A stretch of 64,000 nucleotides of DNA from Nitrosopumilus sp. K4 (GCF_018128925.1 NZ_CP067007.1:1234330-1298329); one strand, 5' to 3'. Counted from the stretch's first letter, positions 35,044 to 43,512 are shown. Notes: generated by a model not told the origin, from the letters alone. Made by a program: numbers and translations.

Positions 35044-35709
35044 ATGGACATTATCAAATATGACGTCTACAGAGGGCCAAACATTGGAATTTACATTAAT
35101 GTAAATGACAAATATATTTTGATTCCTATGGGATTTGCAGAATCAAAGGCAAGAAAACTAGCAGGATATTTGAAAGCAGATTACATCTACACATCAGTTG
35201 CAAATACTAGACTCTTAGGGGCTTTGGCGGTGATGAACAACAAAGGTATTTTGTTGCCAAAAACAGCATTTCAAAATGAATATGATTTGATAAAAAAGGA
35301 GACAGATCTTGAGGTAGGGGTTTTGGATTCAAAATATACTGCACTTGGAAATGTAATTTGTGCAAATGACAAAGGAGCTATTGTGTCACCATGGCTTTCA
35401 AATGATGATTGTGAAACAATAAAAGATGTTTTAGGAGTTGAGATAATTCAAAAAAGAGTTGCAGGGTTTAATCAAACAGGCGCAGTAATTGTAGCAAATG
35501 ATTCGGGCGCAGCCATACATCCAGAGGCAGACGAAGAAGACATGAAGGAATTTGCAAATATTTTAGGCGTAAAAATTGAACATTGTACAATCAACAATGG
35601 AATCCCATTCGTATCATCAGGGATTTTGGCAAACAACAACTCTATTGTTGTAGGTACTTTAACGTCAGGTCCAGAGATAATGATGCTCACTAGGGCATTT
35701 CTAAATTAA
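35044..35709 (+). CDS. Translation initiation factor 6 (aIF6)
   Basis: A 221-residue aIF6, which binds the large ribosomal subunit and prevents early joining. Typical segments are the five-fold repeats around NIGIYINVNDKYILIP, VCANDKGAIVSPWLSNDD-like in the middle and IVANDSGAAIHPEADEED. The start is an ATG. Its end overlaps the convergent hisS by 20 bp. Confidence 0.93.
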   Translation: MDIIKYDVYRGPNIGIYINVNDKYILIPMGFAESKARKLAGYLKADYIYTSVANTRLLGALAVMNNKGILLPKTAFQNEYDLIKKETDLEVGVLDSKYTALGNVICANDKGAIVSPWLSNDDCETIKDVLGVEIIQKRVAGFNQTGAVIVANDSGAAIHPEADEEDMKEFANILGVKIEHCTINNGIPFVSSGILANNNSIVVGTLTSGPEIMMLTRAFLN

Positions 35710-36973
35710 GAACAGATTTAGGATCATCAGTAATTTTTTCAATATCAACTTGTGACTCTGAACCGTCACTCATATTTCGCAAAACAACTTTTCCATTTTC
35801 AAGTTCCTTTGGTGCAACAATAATACAATATCTAGATTCTGTTGCATTTTCCATCTGTTTTTTTAGATTTTTTCCAGACAAATCAATATCAGTTGCAATG
35901 TTGTTTAATCGAAGTAGTGATGCAATAGACATAGCAACCTTTTGCATTTCATCATTTATGTAAAGAACTGAAATTCTATTCTGTGATAATTCTGGAACTA
36001 TTCCCTGTTCTTGCATTGTAAGAATTATTCGTTCTACCCCTCCAGCAACTCCAGTTGCGCCAATATCTTCTCGGCCAAATGCTTTTGTCAAAGTATCATA
36101 TCTACCACCACCTGCCAATGCACCTAATGTTGAATTTTTATCAAAGACTTCAAAGACCATACCAGAATAGTAATCCAAACCTCTTACAATTCCAAAATTA
36201 ATTCGAACATTAGATACGCCCCTATTCTCTAAAGAGTCAATTAATGATTTCAATTCGTCCCAAGATTCTAGTTGTTTTGTGTCAAAGTTTTTTTCTACTT
36301 GTTGAATGGTTCCTTTAATCTGAGAGAATTCAAGTATTTTTTCAAGTTTTTCTGAGTCATATCCCTTCTCTTGAAATTCTTTTAGAATATCATCTTTAGA
36401 TTTTTTTGAAATTTTATCAACTGCTCGTAGAATATCTGCTACTAACTGAGGATCTTTAGAATCAAAAATATTGTTAATGTAAGACTCTACAAGATTCCTG
36501 TGATTTACATCAATTGTGATATTTTTCAGCAATAGAGAATCAAACAATCTAGATGTCAGTTCAATAATTTCAGCTTCGGATTCAATGCTAGCCTTACCAT
36601 AAATTTCAACATCCCATTGATGAAAGTATCTGTATCTACCTTTTTGTGGTTCGTCATATCGGAATACACCACCAAATGCTGAAATTTTTGCTGGAAGTTT
36701 CATTGATTTTTGAGAGGACACATATCTTGTCAGTCCCATAGTAAAATCAAATCTCAGAGCTACTTCTCTGTCTCCTTTATCTTTGAAATAATAGATTTCA
36801 TCTCTAATTGCAGGGCCAGATTTGGTTTCCAGAGTAGAAAGTAATTCAATCGGAGAAGGATCCATAAATGAAAATCCGTAAAGTGAAGATAGTTGTTTAA
36901 AGTGGCTTCGGATGTGTTCAATATTGACATTTTCACGTCCTTCAAAGTCTTTCATACCACGTGGAAGTTCCAA
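35690..36973 (-). CDS. hisS: Histidyl-tRNA synthetase
   Basis: A 427-residue class II synthetase. Visible features are the N-terminal LPRGMKDFEG, motif 2 FRYDEPQKGRYRYFHQWDVE (about residues 104-123), the histidine A segment VRGLDYYSGMVFEV (about 262) and motif 3 with GATGVAGGVERIILTM (about 302). The C-terminal anticodon-binding domain ends the protein. Its 3' end overlaps aIF6 by 20 bp on the opposite strand. Confidence 0.95.
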   Translation of the reverse strand: MELPRGMKDFEGRENVNIEHIRSHFKQLSSLYGFSFMDPSPIELLSTLETKSGPAIRDEIYYFKDKGDREVALRFDFTMGLTRYVSSQKSMKLPAKISAFGGVFRYDEPQKGRYRYFHQWDVEIYGKASIESEAEIIELTSRLFDSLLLKNITIDVNHRNLVESYINNIFDSKDPQLVADILRAVDKISKKSKDDILKEFQEKGYDSEKLEKILEFSQIKGTIQQVEKNFDTKQLESWDELKSLIDSLENRGVSNVRINFGIVRGLDYYSGMVFEVFDKNSTLGALAGGGRYDTLTKAFGREDIGATGVAGGVERIILTMQEQGIVPELSQNRISVLYINDEMQKVAMSIASLLRLNNIATDIDLSGKNLKKQMENATESRYCIIVAPKELENGKVVLRNMSDGSESQVDIEKITDDPKSVLNLEMP

Positions 36974-37065
36974 GATGATTAGATGTCAGATGGTTGTGAT
37001 TTAGATATTTCTGTAAAAGATATACAAAACTATGCAATTTTTGAACAAGTGTTGGTTTTTGTCAG

Positions 37066-38643
37066 TTATTCTGCTATGAAATCAAATGTTGTTTCAGCAA
37101 CATTGTTTGCACCATAAAATGCCTTTATTGTATAAGTACCAGATACCCACAATGGGCCATCAGCAAGTATTGTATGTGTAAATTCACCATTTGTATCAAC
37201 TAAGATTTGTGCAATATCTATCAAATCAGAACCAGTAATAGTTTGGATGATTACCGGCGTGTCTTCAAAAATATCCATCACACTTCCTGAAATTACGATT
37301 TCATTTCCTCTAAAGTAAATATCAGTAGGAGTTGAGATTGAGATACTAGTCGTAATAGGAATATCAGTATCAGGGATTTCTACAGCATCATCTGAAGTAT
37401 CAGAGTCTAGAATTTCTGTTAAGCCCAATGTACCAGATCCTCCAAGGAACCACTCACTTGCGATTTTGCTTTGAGGAGACAAAATTTCAATATCAGATGA
37501 TTCAGTTTCAGAATTGAATGATTCAGAAAGATTAATGCTTAGTTTCAAAGTTCTAATATCTACACCATTTGAGGTTTGAGCAATTACCACCATGGAATCT
37601 TTTTCGCCTCCAGGACCAGATGAGGATAATCTTGCCTTACCAAACATAATATCATAAACTTCACTTTCACCAACAAATAATTCACCACCAGTTACACGGA
37701 ATTTTTTGGCATTATTTCCGGTGACTTGGTTTTCCAAGAATAGTGAACCCGTAAAAGATTGAAGGTTAGATGAATCACTAATCTCAGAAGCAGTTCCACC
37801 AATTGAAAGTGTAAAAGATTTGATTATAGTGTCTTTATTTTTGAGATTACCAAAATATTCGCCGCTTTCATATTTGTCTATTAATTTTTGTAGTCTTTGT
37901 TCTAATTGTTGTATTCTTTTTTCAAGTTTTTCAATTATTTGATTAGCACGTTCTTCAGAAAATTGTGCTTTCTCAGTTAATTTTGCTTCTCTTTCTGCTA
38001 GTTTTTCAGCCTCTCTAGCTTCTCTTTCTGCTAGTTTTTCAGCTCTTTTGGATTCTTTTTCTGCTAGTTTTTCAGCTCTTTTGGATTCTTTATTATCATT
38101 GTCGTCATCAACATCATCAAATGTTTTTCCAAGGAATTTCATACGGGATTCAGATGCCAATTTTTTGGCATCTTCAGCATAGTCTTCAGCTTCATCAAAA
38201 TTACCATTATCAAAACTAGATTCAGCTTTTACAAGTAATTCTTTTGCAGCAGATAATTTATCTAAAGATACACTTGTGTCTTTATCATCATCTGTTACAT
38301 CAGATATTTTGTCTTCAGCTTTCTGGATCTCTTCTCTAGCATCTTCAATTTCTTCTCTAGCATCAGATTCATCATCGTCTCTTTCATCATCGTCTCTTTC
38401 ATCATCGTCTCTTTCATCATCGTCTCTTTCATCATCGTCTCTTTCATCATCGTCTCTTTCATCATCGTCTCTTTCATCATCGTCTCTTTCATCATCGTCA
38501 TCATGTATTTCAGCAAATGCATTTAGAAATATAGGGTCAAATGTAATGGATTCAGTTGATTCAGAATGGATATTTGTCGGAAATGATGCCATTCCAAAGA
38601 TAAGTATAGTAAATAAGAAAAAAGTACCAAATTTTGTTTTCAT
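37066..38643 (-). CDS. Secreted acidic-repeat and coiled-coil protein
   Basis: A 525-residue exported protein. Residues 1-27 form a signal peptide (KFGTFFLFTILIFGM). Residues about 50-90 are an acidic DDDER repeat tract. A coiled coil of Ala/Glu/Lys/Arg repeats (EKLAEREAREAE, EKLAEKESKRAE) runs to about 260. The C-terminal half is beta-rich and ends in a probable Ig-like domain (about 430-525, with GEFTHTILADG and SGTYTIKAFYG). No catalytic motif was found. It may bind metals or the cell surface. The start is ATG with no operon partner; it is divergent from the small ORFs that follow. Confidence 0.8.
   Translation of the reverse strand: MKTKFGTFFLFTILIFGMASFPTNIHSESTESITFDPIFLNAFAEIHDDDDERDDDERDDDERDDDERDDDERDDDERDDDERDDDERDDDESDAREEIEDAREEIQKAEDKISDVTDDDKDTSVSLDKLSAAKELLVKAESSFDNGNFDEAEDYAEDAKKLASESRMKFLGKTFDDVDDDNDNKESKRAEKLAEKESKRAEKLAEREAREAEKLAEREAKLTEKAQFSEERANQIIEKLEKRIQQLEQRLQKLIDKYESGEYFGNLKNKDTIIKSFTLSIGGTASEISDSSNLQSFTGSLFLENQVTGNNAKKFRVTGGELFVGESEVYDIMFGKARLSSSGPGGEKDSMVVIAQTSNGVDIRTLKLSINLSESFNSETESSDIEILSPQSKIASEWFLGGSGTLGLTEILDSDTSDDAVEIPDTDIPITTSISISTPTDIYFRGNEIVISGSVMDIFEDTPVIIQTITGSDLIDIAQILVDTNGEFTHTILADGPLWVSGTYTIKAFYGANNVAETTFDFIAE
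38371..38490. repeat. Eight 15-bp tandem repeats in a secreted-protein gene
   Basis: The unit atcatcgtctctttc occurs eight times without mismatch (38371-38490). In the coding direction it encodes the five-residue unit DDDER. A ninth, variant unit follows on each side. A length that is a multiple of three keeps the frame, so copy number can vary without truncation. Confidence 0.97.
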
Positions 38644-38762
38644 TTAAGAAAATTTTTCAGTAATTCATTAAAAGCATTGCGTAGGAATAATAGGATTGCA
38701 AAAAGTTGTTTAATAGATAATTTGTGAGTAATTTCTTTTATTTTAGATTACAACACAGTCTT

Positions 38763-38858
38763 ATGACAATAAATGATACCAGAGATTTCGTTGATAGAAT
38801 AGAAAAATGGGCCAATATCATAGGTATCAATTTAGATCGAGACTCTGAACAATTGTAG
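38763..38858 (+). CDS. Possible small protein (31 aa)
   Basis: An ATG-started frame encoding MTINDTRDFVDRIEKWANII and a short acidic end, predicted to be helical. A TTTTATTTTA box (about 38736-38745) lies about 26 bp upstream. It lies in the 410-bp gap between the acidic-repeat gene and the membrane/zinc-finger gene. No family is recognised, and it could be a chance frame. Confidence 0.35.
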   Translation: MTINDTRDFVDRIEKWANIIGINLDRDSEQL

Positions 38859-38904
38859 TTTTTGAACACACATTTTGTTAAGTAAAAAATTTACAAACAC
38901 AGTC

Positions 38905-39000
38905 ATGAGATACATAGGTCAGACAAAACTACCACATGGAATTGTTAAACACTATTTGTCCAGAAAGGGAAATATTGATTCGTATTTTTTTGAAAATTAA
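38905..39000 (+). CDS. Possible small basic protein (31 aa)
   Basis: An ATG-started frame encoding MRYIGQTKLPHGIVKHYLSR and a short end. It is basic. The preceding bases are AT-rich but give no clear TATA box at the right distance. It follows the frame at 38763 by 46 bp. No family is recognised. Confidence 0.3.
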   Translation: MRYIGQTKLPHGIVKHYLSRKGNIDSYFFEN

Positions 39001-39053
39001 GGAAGTACAGCCTAAGTATATGGCTTAAGTACCTCATTTTCTTTTTTCAAATA

Positions 39054-39524
39054 ATGCAAAGACCGTTTGGAATCACTATTCTTTCAATATTATACATTTT
39101 TGGAGGAATTGTTGTGGCCATAGTTGCTGCTATGTTCGGAATATTTTCTGCAATGATGGCTGATTCTATGATGGAAGAATTTGTAGTTATAGGAGGAGTA
39201 ATTTCAGGAATATTTGTCGGGGTTGCAGTTTTAGAGTTTGTCATAGCTGGTTGTTTGTTTTCTGGAAAAAAGTGGACAAGAAAAATTGTCATTGTTTTTG
39301 TTATTGTTGATCTGGTATTAGAATTCATTTCAATTTTTGGTGGAAATATGTTCGGAGTAGCAATGCTCATACTAGATTTGTTTGTGTTGTATTATCTTTA
39401 TAGACCACATGTAATAGAATATTTTGGAGAAAACACATTCAAAACTTGTACTAATTGCGGATACATTGCAAAAGACGAAATCGAATTACATAATCATAAG
39501 ATAGTTTGTGAGAAACAAAAATGA
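39054..39524 (+). CDS. Membrane protein with C-terminal zinc-finger-like tail
   Basis: A 156-residue protein with four predicted membrane helices in residues about 5-115 and a C-terminal tail with a C2HC/C2H2-like pattern (CTNCGYIAKDEIELHNHKIVC). The tail should be cytoplasmic or metal-binding. It is the first gene of a pair; the next start overlaps its stop by 4 bp. Confidence 0.75.
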   Translation: MQRPFGITILSILYIFGGIVVAIVAAMFGIFSAMMADSMMEEFVVIGGVISGIFVGVAVLEFVIAGCLFSGKKWTRKIVIVFVIVDLVLEFISIFGGNMFGVAMLILDLFVLYYLYRPHVIEYFGENTFKTCTNCGYIAKDEIELHNHKIVCEKQK

Positions 39525-40186
39525 ATAAAAAAATAATTTCCCTTAATAAAAAAATCGAAAATTGTACGAAATGTCCTAGATTATCAGAGTATATCAGAGA
39601 AGTTGCAAAAAACAAAGTCAGAAGATTCAGAGGCGAAAAATACCATGGTAGACCACTTTCAGGATTTGGAGATGTTTATGCAAAATTATTGATTGTGGGT
39701 TTGGCGCCAGCTGCTCATGGTGGAAATAGAACAGGTAGGATGTTTACAGGAGATTCTTCAGGGGATTGGCTTGCAAAAGTCATGCATAAGCATGGATTTG
39801 CATCAATTCCTACAAGTCAAAGTAATGATGACGGGTTAGTTCTAAAGAATGCATATATTACAGCAGCAGTAAGATGTGCACCCCCACAAAACAAACCAAC
39901 AAAAGAAGAGATGGAAAATTGTTTTGGATATCTTCAAGAAGAGATAAAAATTCTCAAAAATATTTCAGTAATTCTATGTCTTGGGAAAATAGCATACGAT
40001 GCAACATGTAAATTACTCAACGTAAAATCCGATAAATTTGGACATAATGTGTTATTCAAACATGAAAAATACTACATTCTTACATCTTATCATCCTTCCA
40101 AGCAAAATACACAAACTGGCAGACTAACTTGGAAAGACTGGTCTGCAGTGTTTTCTAAGGCAAAAAAACTGACTAGTAATACTTAG
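39521..40186 (+). CDS. Uracil-DNA glycosylase, type V (UDGb)-like
   Basis: A 221-residue Fe-S uracil-DNA glycosylase. Cys residues CTKC near the N terminus (about 15-18) and two further Cys (in AAVRCAPPQ and MENC) should bind a [4Fe-4S] cluster. The active-site segment is VGLAPAAHGGNRTGRMFTGD, with SSGDWL following. The second motif is SYHPSKQNTQTGRL, typical of type V. It removes uracil or hypoxanthine and other deaminated bases from DNA. It overlaps the upstream membrane-protein gene by 4 bp. Confidence 0.9.
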   Translation: MNKKIISLNKKIENCTKCPRLSEYIREVAKNKVRRFRGEKYHGRPLSGFGDVYAKLLIVGLAPAAHGGNRTGRMFTGDSSGDWLAKVMHKHGFASIPTSQSNDDGLVLKNAYITAAVRCAPPQNKPTKEEMENCFGYLQEEIKILKNISVILCLGKIAYDATCKLLNVKSDKFGHNVLFKHEKYYILTSYHPSKQNTQTGRLTWKDWSAVFSKAKKLTSNT

Positions 40187-40210
40187 ATTTTCTAATTATT
40201 CATATCAAAT

Positions 40211-40519
40211 GTGAATAAAAAAATATCTTTTATTGATATATCATATGAAGAACTTGAATCACTGCCAGTAGTGGATCTTGAAAAGAGAATCAAGTGTAGA
40301 ATTGAACCATATTTTGAGAGAATACCAAATATGAGTTTGAAAGAAAAGATCAAGATGAGAGAAGATGTTAAAAATACACGAAAGATGAGTTTCCGTTTTT
40401 CACAAGAAATAACAAAAGATATTCCAAAAGAAAGAATTCAGATGGCATTATCTTATCTTGCTAAATTATTTCGTATATTAGATATAGAAATTAGAAAAAT
40501 AGATCAAAGAAAAATTTAG
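40211..40519 (+). CDS. Hypothetical protein (102 aa)
   Basis: A 102-residue charged, helical protein starting at GTG. It contains KCRIEPYFERIPNMSLKEK and a basic end, but no known motif. It starts 25 bp after the UDG stop in the same direction and may be co-transcribed. It is not recognised as any family. Confidence 0.55.
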   Translation: MNKKISFIDISYEELESLPVVDLEKRIKCRIEPYFERIPNMSLKEKIKMREDVKNTRKMSFRFSQEITKDIPKERIQMALSYLAKLFRILDIEIRKIDQRKI

Positions 40520-40544
40520 ATGCAATACTTGCAAAATTTAGTCA

Positions 40545-40658
40545 TTGAGTGAAGAAATAAGGCCATGTCCCAAATGTAAAGGAATAATGTTTAGAGAACA
40601 AGGTGAATCAATCTCATGGTTTTGTCCTACATGTAATGTAAAATACAAAACAAAATGA
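40545..40658 (+). CDS. Tiny zinc-ribbon protein (37 aa)
   Basis: A 37-residue frame starting with TTG: MSEEIRPCPKCKGIMFREQG, then WFCPTCNVKYKTK. The two CPxC pairs form one complete zinc ribbon. It lies in line with its neighbours. Similar tiny ribbons occur elsewhere in the window. Confidence 0.6.
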   Translation: MSEEIRPCPKCKGIMFREQGESISWFCPTCNVKYKTK

Positions 40659-40696
40659 AAAGAAATACTGATATTCATTATGATTAAGGAAATACA

Positions 40697-40885
40697 ATGA
40701 AGAAGTGTAAATGTGAAAAATGTGATTGTCCAAATCAAATTACAGAGTTTGGACATAGATATGAAGAAGAAAATGCAATTGTAGAAGCTGAATTTCAAAA
40801 AAATCCTGAGAAAGCAGAATCAATAATCAAAGAAATATGTGAATTTTGTGAGAAGGGTCAACACGAAGGAAATCCTTTGGAATAA
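40697..40885 (+). CDS. Small Cys-rich protein (62 aa)
   Basis: A 62-residue acidic protein with N-terminal KKCKCEKCDCP (four Cys in eight residues) and a second pair CEFC near the C terminus. Metal binding is likely, either zinc or copper. No known family. It stands in a run of small genes 40.2-41.2 kb. Confidence 0.55.
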   Translation: MKKCKCEKCDCPNQITEFGHRYEEENAIVEAEFQKNPEKAESIIKEICEFCEKGQHEGNPLE

Positions 40886-40887
40886 AC

Positions 40888-41151
40888 ATGGAAATCAATA
40901 ACATTTCTTTATTTTTTGTAGGAATTCTAATGTCCATTTTAGGTACATTTGTTGTAGTTTATGACTATCCCCAAATTCAGTATTTTGATAACATGGAATC
41001 TGAATCATATCTAATGTTAGAAGGACAAGACAGGGAGATTCATCAGAGATTAAAGATAGAATTTACAGTAGGCAGTGGAATTTTCGCATCAGGAATCATA
41101 ATTTTAATAATTTCAATATTCAAAAAACAGAAAACAAATGTAAAGAATTAA
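40888..41151 (+). CDS. Small two-helix membrane protein (87 aa)
   Basis: An 87-residue protein with predicted membrane helices at about 6-26 and 62-82, with an acidic loop between. It follows the small Cys-rich gene by 2 bp, so the two are probably translated together. No known motif. Confidence 0.55.
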   Translation: MEINNISLFFVGILMSILGTFVVVYDYPQIQYFDNMESESYLMLEGQDREIHQRLKIEFTVGSGIFASGIIILIISIFKKQKTNVKN

Positions 41152-41220
41152 CAGAGTTTTTAAAAGAATTTTAGGTTTTGATTGTAGAGGTTTTAAATTC
41201 AATCATCAAGAATATTGCTT

Positions 41221-41313
41221 ATGAGTCAACTAGTCCACAAAAATAATATCAGAAATTCATTTATCTTCATAGGAGTGGTTGCAGTTTTGGCAACAATTGT
41301 GCTATTCCTATGA
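41221..41313 (+). CDS. Single-helix membrane micropeptide (30 aa)
   Basis: An ATG-started 30-residue frame: MSQLVHKNNIRNSFIFIGVV and a hydrophobic end. One membrane helix covers residues 13-30. A TTTTAAATTC box lies about 26 bp upstream (about 41190-41200), which supports a leaderless transcript. Confidence 0.45.
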   Translation: MSQLVHKNNIRNSFIFIGVVAVLATIVLFL

Positions 41314-41349
41314 TTTCATAAAATTTCTAAAATTAGTAGATGTTCAAAA

Positions 41350-41430
41350 TTAATTGTTAGATGTTTGATGTTTTGGCATAGGAGGAATATGAACAAATAC
41401 GAATTCTTTTTTCTTTTTTAGTTTAAACAT
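41350..41430 (-). CDS. Small basic peptide (26 aa)
   Basis: An ATG-started 26-residue frame: MFKLKKKKEFVFVHIPPMPK and a short end. A TTTATATT box (41452-41460) is centred 26 bp upstream of the ATG, exactly the spacing for a leaderless transcript. It lies just downstream of the ArsR-like gene on the same strand and has its own promoter. No known family. Confidence 0.5.
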   Translation of the reverse strand: MFKLKKKKEFVFVHIPPMPKHQTSNN

Positions 41431-41472
41431 AATACATACACTCAAATTTTCAATATAAAGTTCAAGAAGGAG

Positions 41473-42168
41473 TTATCCATTATTAGTATGGATTTTTTTC
41501 TTTCTTGAAGTGATAATTATCTCAATTACAAGTCCTGCTACAATTACACAAAGCACTGCCAAAGCAGACCACAAAATATCATATGATGGTTCCCCAGTTT
41601 GCATTGTAATTTGTGCTGCCTCTTCTTGAAATTCAGATTTAGGGAGTGTGCTTCTGAACATAGATTCATCACTTTCCATCATAGTAGATGATGCAGGAAC
41701 AGATTGTATTGATTCTGATTGAATAGGAGATTTAGGTTTTAGCAGTTGAGATGAAAACCAAGTTGCAAGAGACACGCCACCAAGTGTTGCGAGTCTATGA
41801 ATCCTATTAAATGAATTAAAAAGAGATTTACTTTTTTTTGCAGGTTGCTGCATTTCAGAAGGAAGAATCACTATGGCTACTTTATCAATTGTATAAAATT
41901 TTACATCATGTGATTTTGAATTTTTTCCAACATTTGTAATCTTGATAACACCTGCATTTTGCATTTTTTTAAGATGATGAATTACAAGAGGTAGTGAGAG
42001 CTCTGTTTTTTGAGAAATTTGGTTTGCAGAAAGCGAATTATTAAACAAAAGTTTCAAAATCTGTCTGCTAGAATCTGAGGATAAAATCTCACCAACAGCC
42101 TTTAATTTTTCATCTTCGGTTGATAAAATATCAATTTTGTCTGAAACGTTTGGTTCATCGGAACTCAT
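41473..42168 (-). CDS. Membrane-anchored ArsR-like regulator
   Basis: A 231-residue protein with an N-terminal winged helix (about residues 20-100: SRQILKLLFNNSLSANQI and LSLPLVIHHLKKMQNAGV) of the ArsR type. A short hydrophobic stretch lies near residues 125-142 and a clear membrane helix at about 200-222, followed by basic residues. No metal-binding Cys is evident. The layout suggests a membrane-tethered regulator. It is divergent from the SIMPL gene, so it may control that gene. Confidence 0.78.
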   Translation of the reverse strand: MSSDEPNVSDKIDILSTEDEKLKAVGEILSSDSSRQILKLLFNNSLSANQISQKTELSLPLVIHHLKKMQNAGVIKITNVGKNSKSHDVKFYTIDKVAIVILPSEMQQPAKKSKSLFNSFNRIHRLATLGGVSLATWFSSQLLKPKSPIQSESIQSVPASSTMMESDESMFRSTLPKSEFQEEAAQITMQTGEPSYDILWSALAVLCVIVAGLVIEIIITSRKKKIHTNNG

Positions 42169-42260
42169 TGAATCTTGATTCTATGGATTTCAGTTATTAA
42201 GACTTCTGGTTAAATTAAGATTTAATCAAACCTTATCTTCAAAACCAGCAAATACAATTC

Positions 42261-43037
42261 ATGAAAAAATCAAATCAAACCATAGTTGCAGTGATTGCAG
42301 TCCTGGTTGTCTCAGTTTCTTTGAGCGCTGCCTTTAATGAGGCAGATGCAGAGGAGATTACACCATTTCCTTCAAGAGAAAAGACCATTTCTGTATCAGG
42401 ACAAGCAACACTTGAAGTAGTTCCAGATCTGCTCACAATTAGACTAGGAACAGAAACTCAAGAAAAAACTGCTCAAGAGGCTTTGGCATCAAATTCAGAG
42501 ATGATGAACAAAGTAATCTCTGCATTAAAGACTGCAGGAGTATCAGAAGAGGAAATCAGTACCTCATCACTCAATATTCATCCAGTCTATGAGAGCTACA
42601 AAGATGAAAGAGGAGATTATCGTTCCAAACTTGTAGGATACAAGGTTTCCAACATCATCTCAGTTGAAACCAAAAACCTTGATTCAGCTGCATCTATTAT
42701 TGATGGAGCAGTTTCAGCAGGGGTGAACAGAATAGATTCTGTGTATTTTTCATTATCTCCTGAGATATACAACGTTCTCAAAGATCAACTCCTAGAAGAA
42801 GCAGTAATCAATGCAAGAGAAAAGGCAGAGATTGCACTATCACCCCTTGATCACAAGATTATTGGGATAAAGAGCATCTCACTTTCTGAATTCAGCATAC
42901 CATATCCAATGCCAGCATTCAGAGGAGACTTTGCCATGGCAGAATCAATGGCAAAATCTGCACCAACACCAGTGTTTTCTTCTGATCAAGACGTTACAAC
43001 ATCAGCTCATGTTGTATTTCTGATCGGAAGCAATTAA
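42261..43037 (+). CDS. SIMPL (DUF541) domain protein, exported
   Basis: A 258-residue protein with a signal peptide (residues 1-27, AVIAVLVVSVSLSAAF) and a SIMPL/DUF541 domain: ISVSGQATLEVVPDLLTI, EEEISTSSLNIHPVY, and AREKAEIALSPL. The family is known from oxidative-stress-linked envelope proteins of unclear mechanism. A CCTTATCTTC box (about 42232-42240) lies 26 bp before the ATG. The C-terminal part is Ser/Pro-rich. Confidence 0.85.
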   Translation: MKKSNQTIVAVIAVLVVSVSLSAAFNEADAEEITPFPSREKTISVSGQATLEVVPDLLTIRLGTETQEKTAQEALASNSEMMNKVISALKTAGVSEEEISTSSLNIHPVYESYKDERGDYRSKLVGYKVSNIISVETKNLDSAASIIDGAVSAGVNRIDSVYFSLSPEIYNVLKDQLLEEAVINAREKAEIALSPLDHKIIGIKSISLSEFSIPYPMPAFRGDFAMAESMAKSAPTPVFSSDQDVTTSAHVVFLIGSN

Positions 43038-43098
43038 CACCTTTTTTCTTTTTTAATACTTAGGATCTACTTTTTATTCTATAATCACGTATTGTATA

Positions 43099-43205
43099 TT
43101 GAAAGCTGACACAATCTCCTATTGTCATAAATTGGCGATTGTTTACCGGTCTGAGCATACGGGCAGGGCTGTGTAAAGATTGTTCCGCAACTAGTCAGCT
43201 TTCAA
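43099..43205 (+). ncRNA. Candidate structured non-coding RNA
   Basis: A 107-bp segment closed by a perfect 12-bp inverted repeat, TTGAAAGCTGAC / GTCAGCTTTCAA. Inside are a 5-bp hairpin (ACAAT-CTCCT-ATTGT, 43111-43125) and further complementary segments such as TTTAC/GTAAA. A TATA-like CTTTTTATTC centred near 43075 lies about 26 bp before the first stem base, and a T-rich stretch follows the last stem base. It has no tRNA, 5S, SRP or RNase P motif that I recognise, and no convincing ORF. Strand is assigned from the promoter. Confidence 0.55.
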
Positions 43206-43319
43206 ATTTTTGAAAATTAGATTATCCAAAATTTGTATATTTAAGAATCAAAATGCATCAAGCGATCAAAAATTATTTTTCACACCTTACGCTAAATCCA
43301 AAATTCTAGAGAGAAATAC

Positions 43320-43484
43320 ATGAGCGAAATACAATTAGAAAATAGAATCAAGATGGCACACACAATCAAAGTCAAAAGTGCGTTAAGAAGAAAAGTAGGA
43401 CTGGAAATAAGCTGGTTTGACATTCATGGAGAATCTCATACCCAAGAATTCTCAATAAAAGAAGGCTCAGTCATAGAATTCTAA
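43320..43484 (+). CDS. Small hypothetical protein (54 aa)
   Basis: An ATG-started 54-residue frame: MSEIQLENRIKMAHTIKVKS, then a beta-rich end (VGLEISWFDIHGESHTQEF). It is soluble and basic to neutral. No known family. It lies between the candidate ncRNA and the palindrome cluster, and nothing else fills that stretch. Confidence 0.5.
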   Translation: MSEIQLENRIKMAHTIKVKSALRRKVGLEISWFDIHGESHTQEFSIKEGSVIEF

Positions 43485-43512
43485 TCCCATCTAATCTAAA
43501 ATATTCAAAATT

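Noticed and set aside
38371..38490. Regular short repeats considered as a CRISPR array
   Set aside because: The 15-bp units are contiguous with no spacers, and they lie in a coding frame.
38276..38647. Plus-strand frame with a Ser/Leu repeat
   Set aside because: Antisense shadow of the DDDER repeat; no start signal and a low-complexity protein.
43099..43205. Structured segment considered as tRNA, 5S rRNA, SRP RNA or RNase P RNA
   Set aside because: No T-loop consensus, no anticodon arm and no conserved motif of those RNAs; length is too short for SRP or RNase P.
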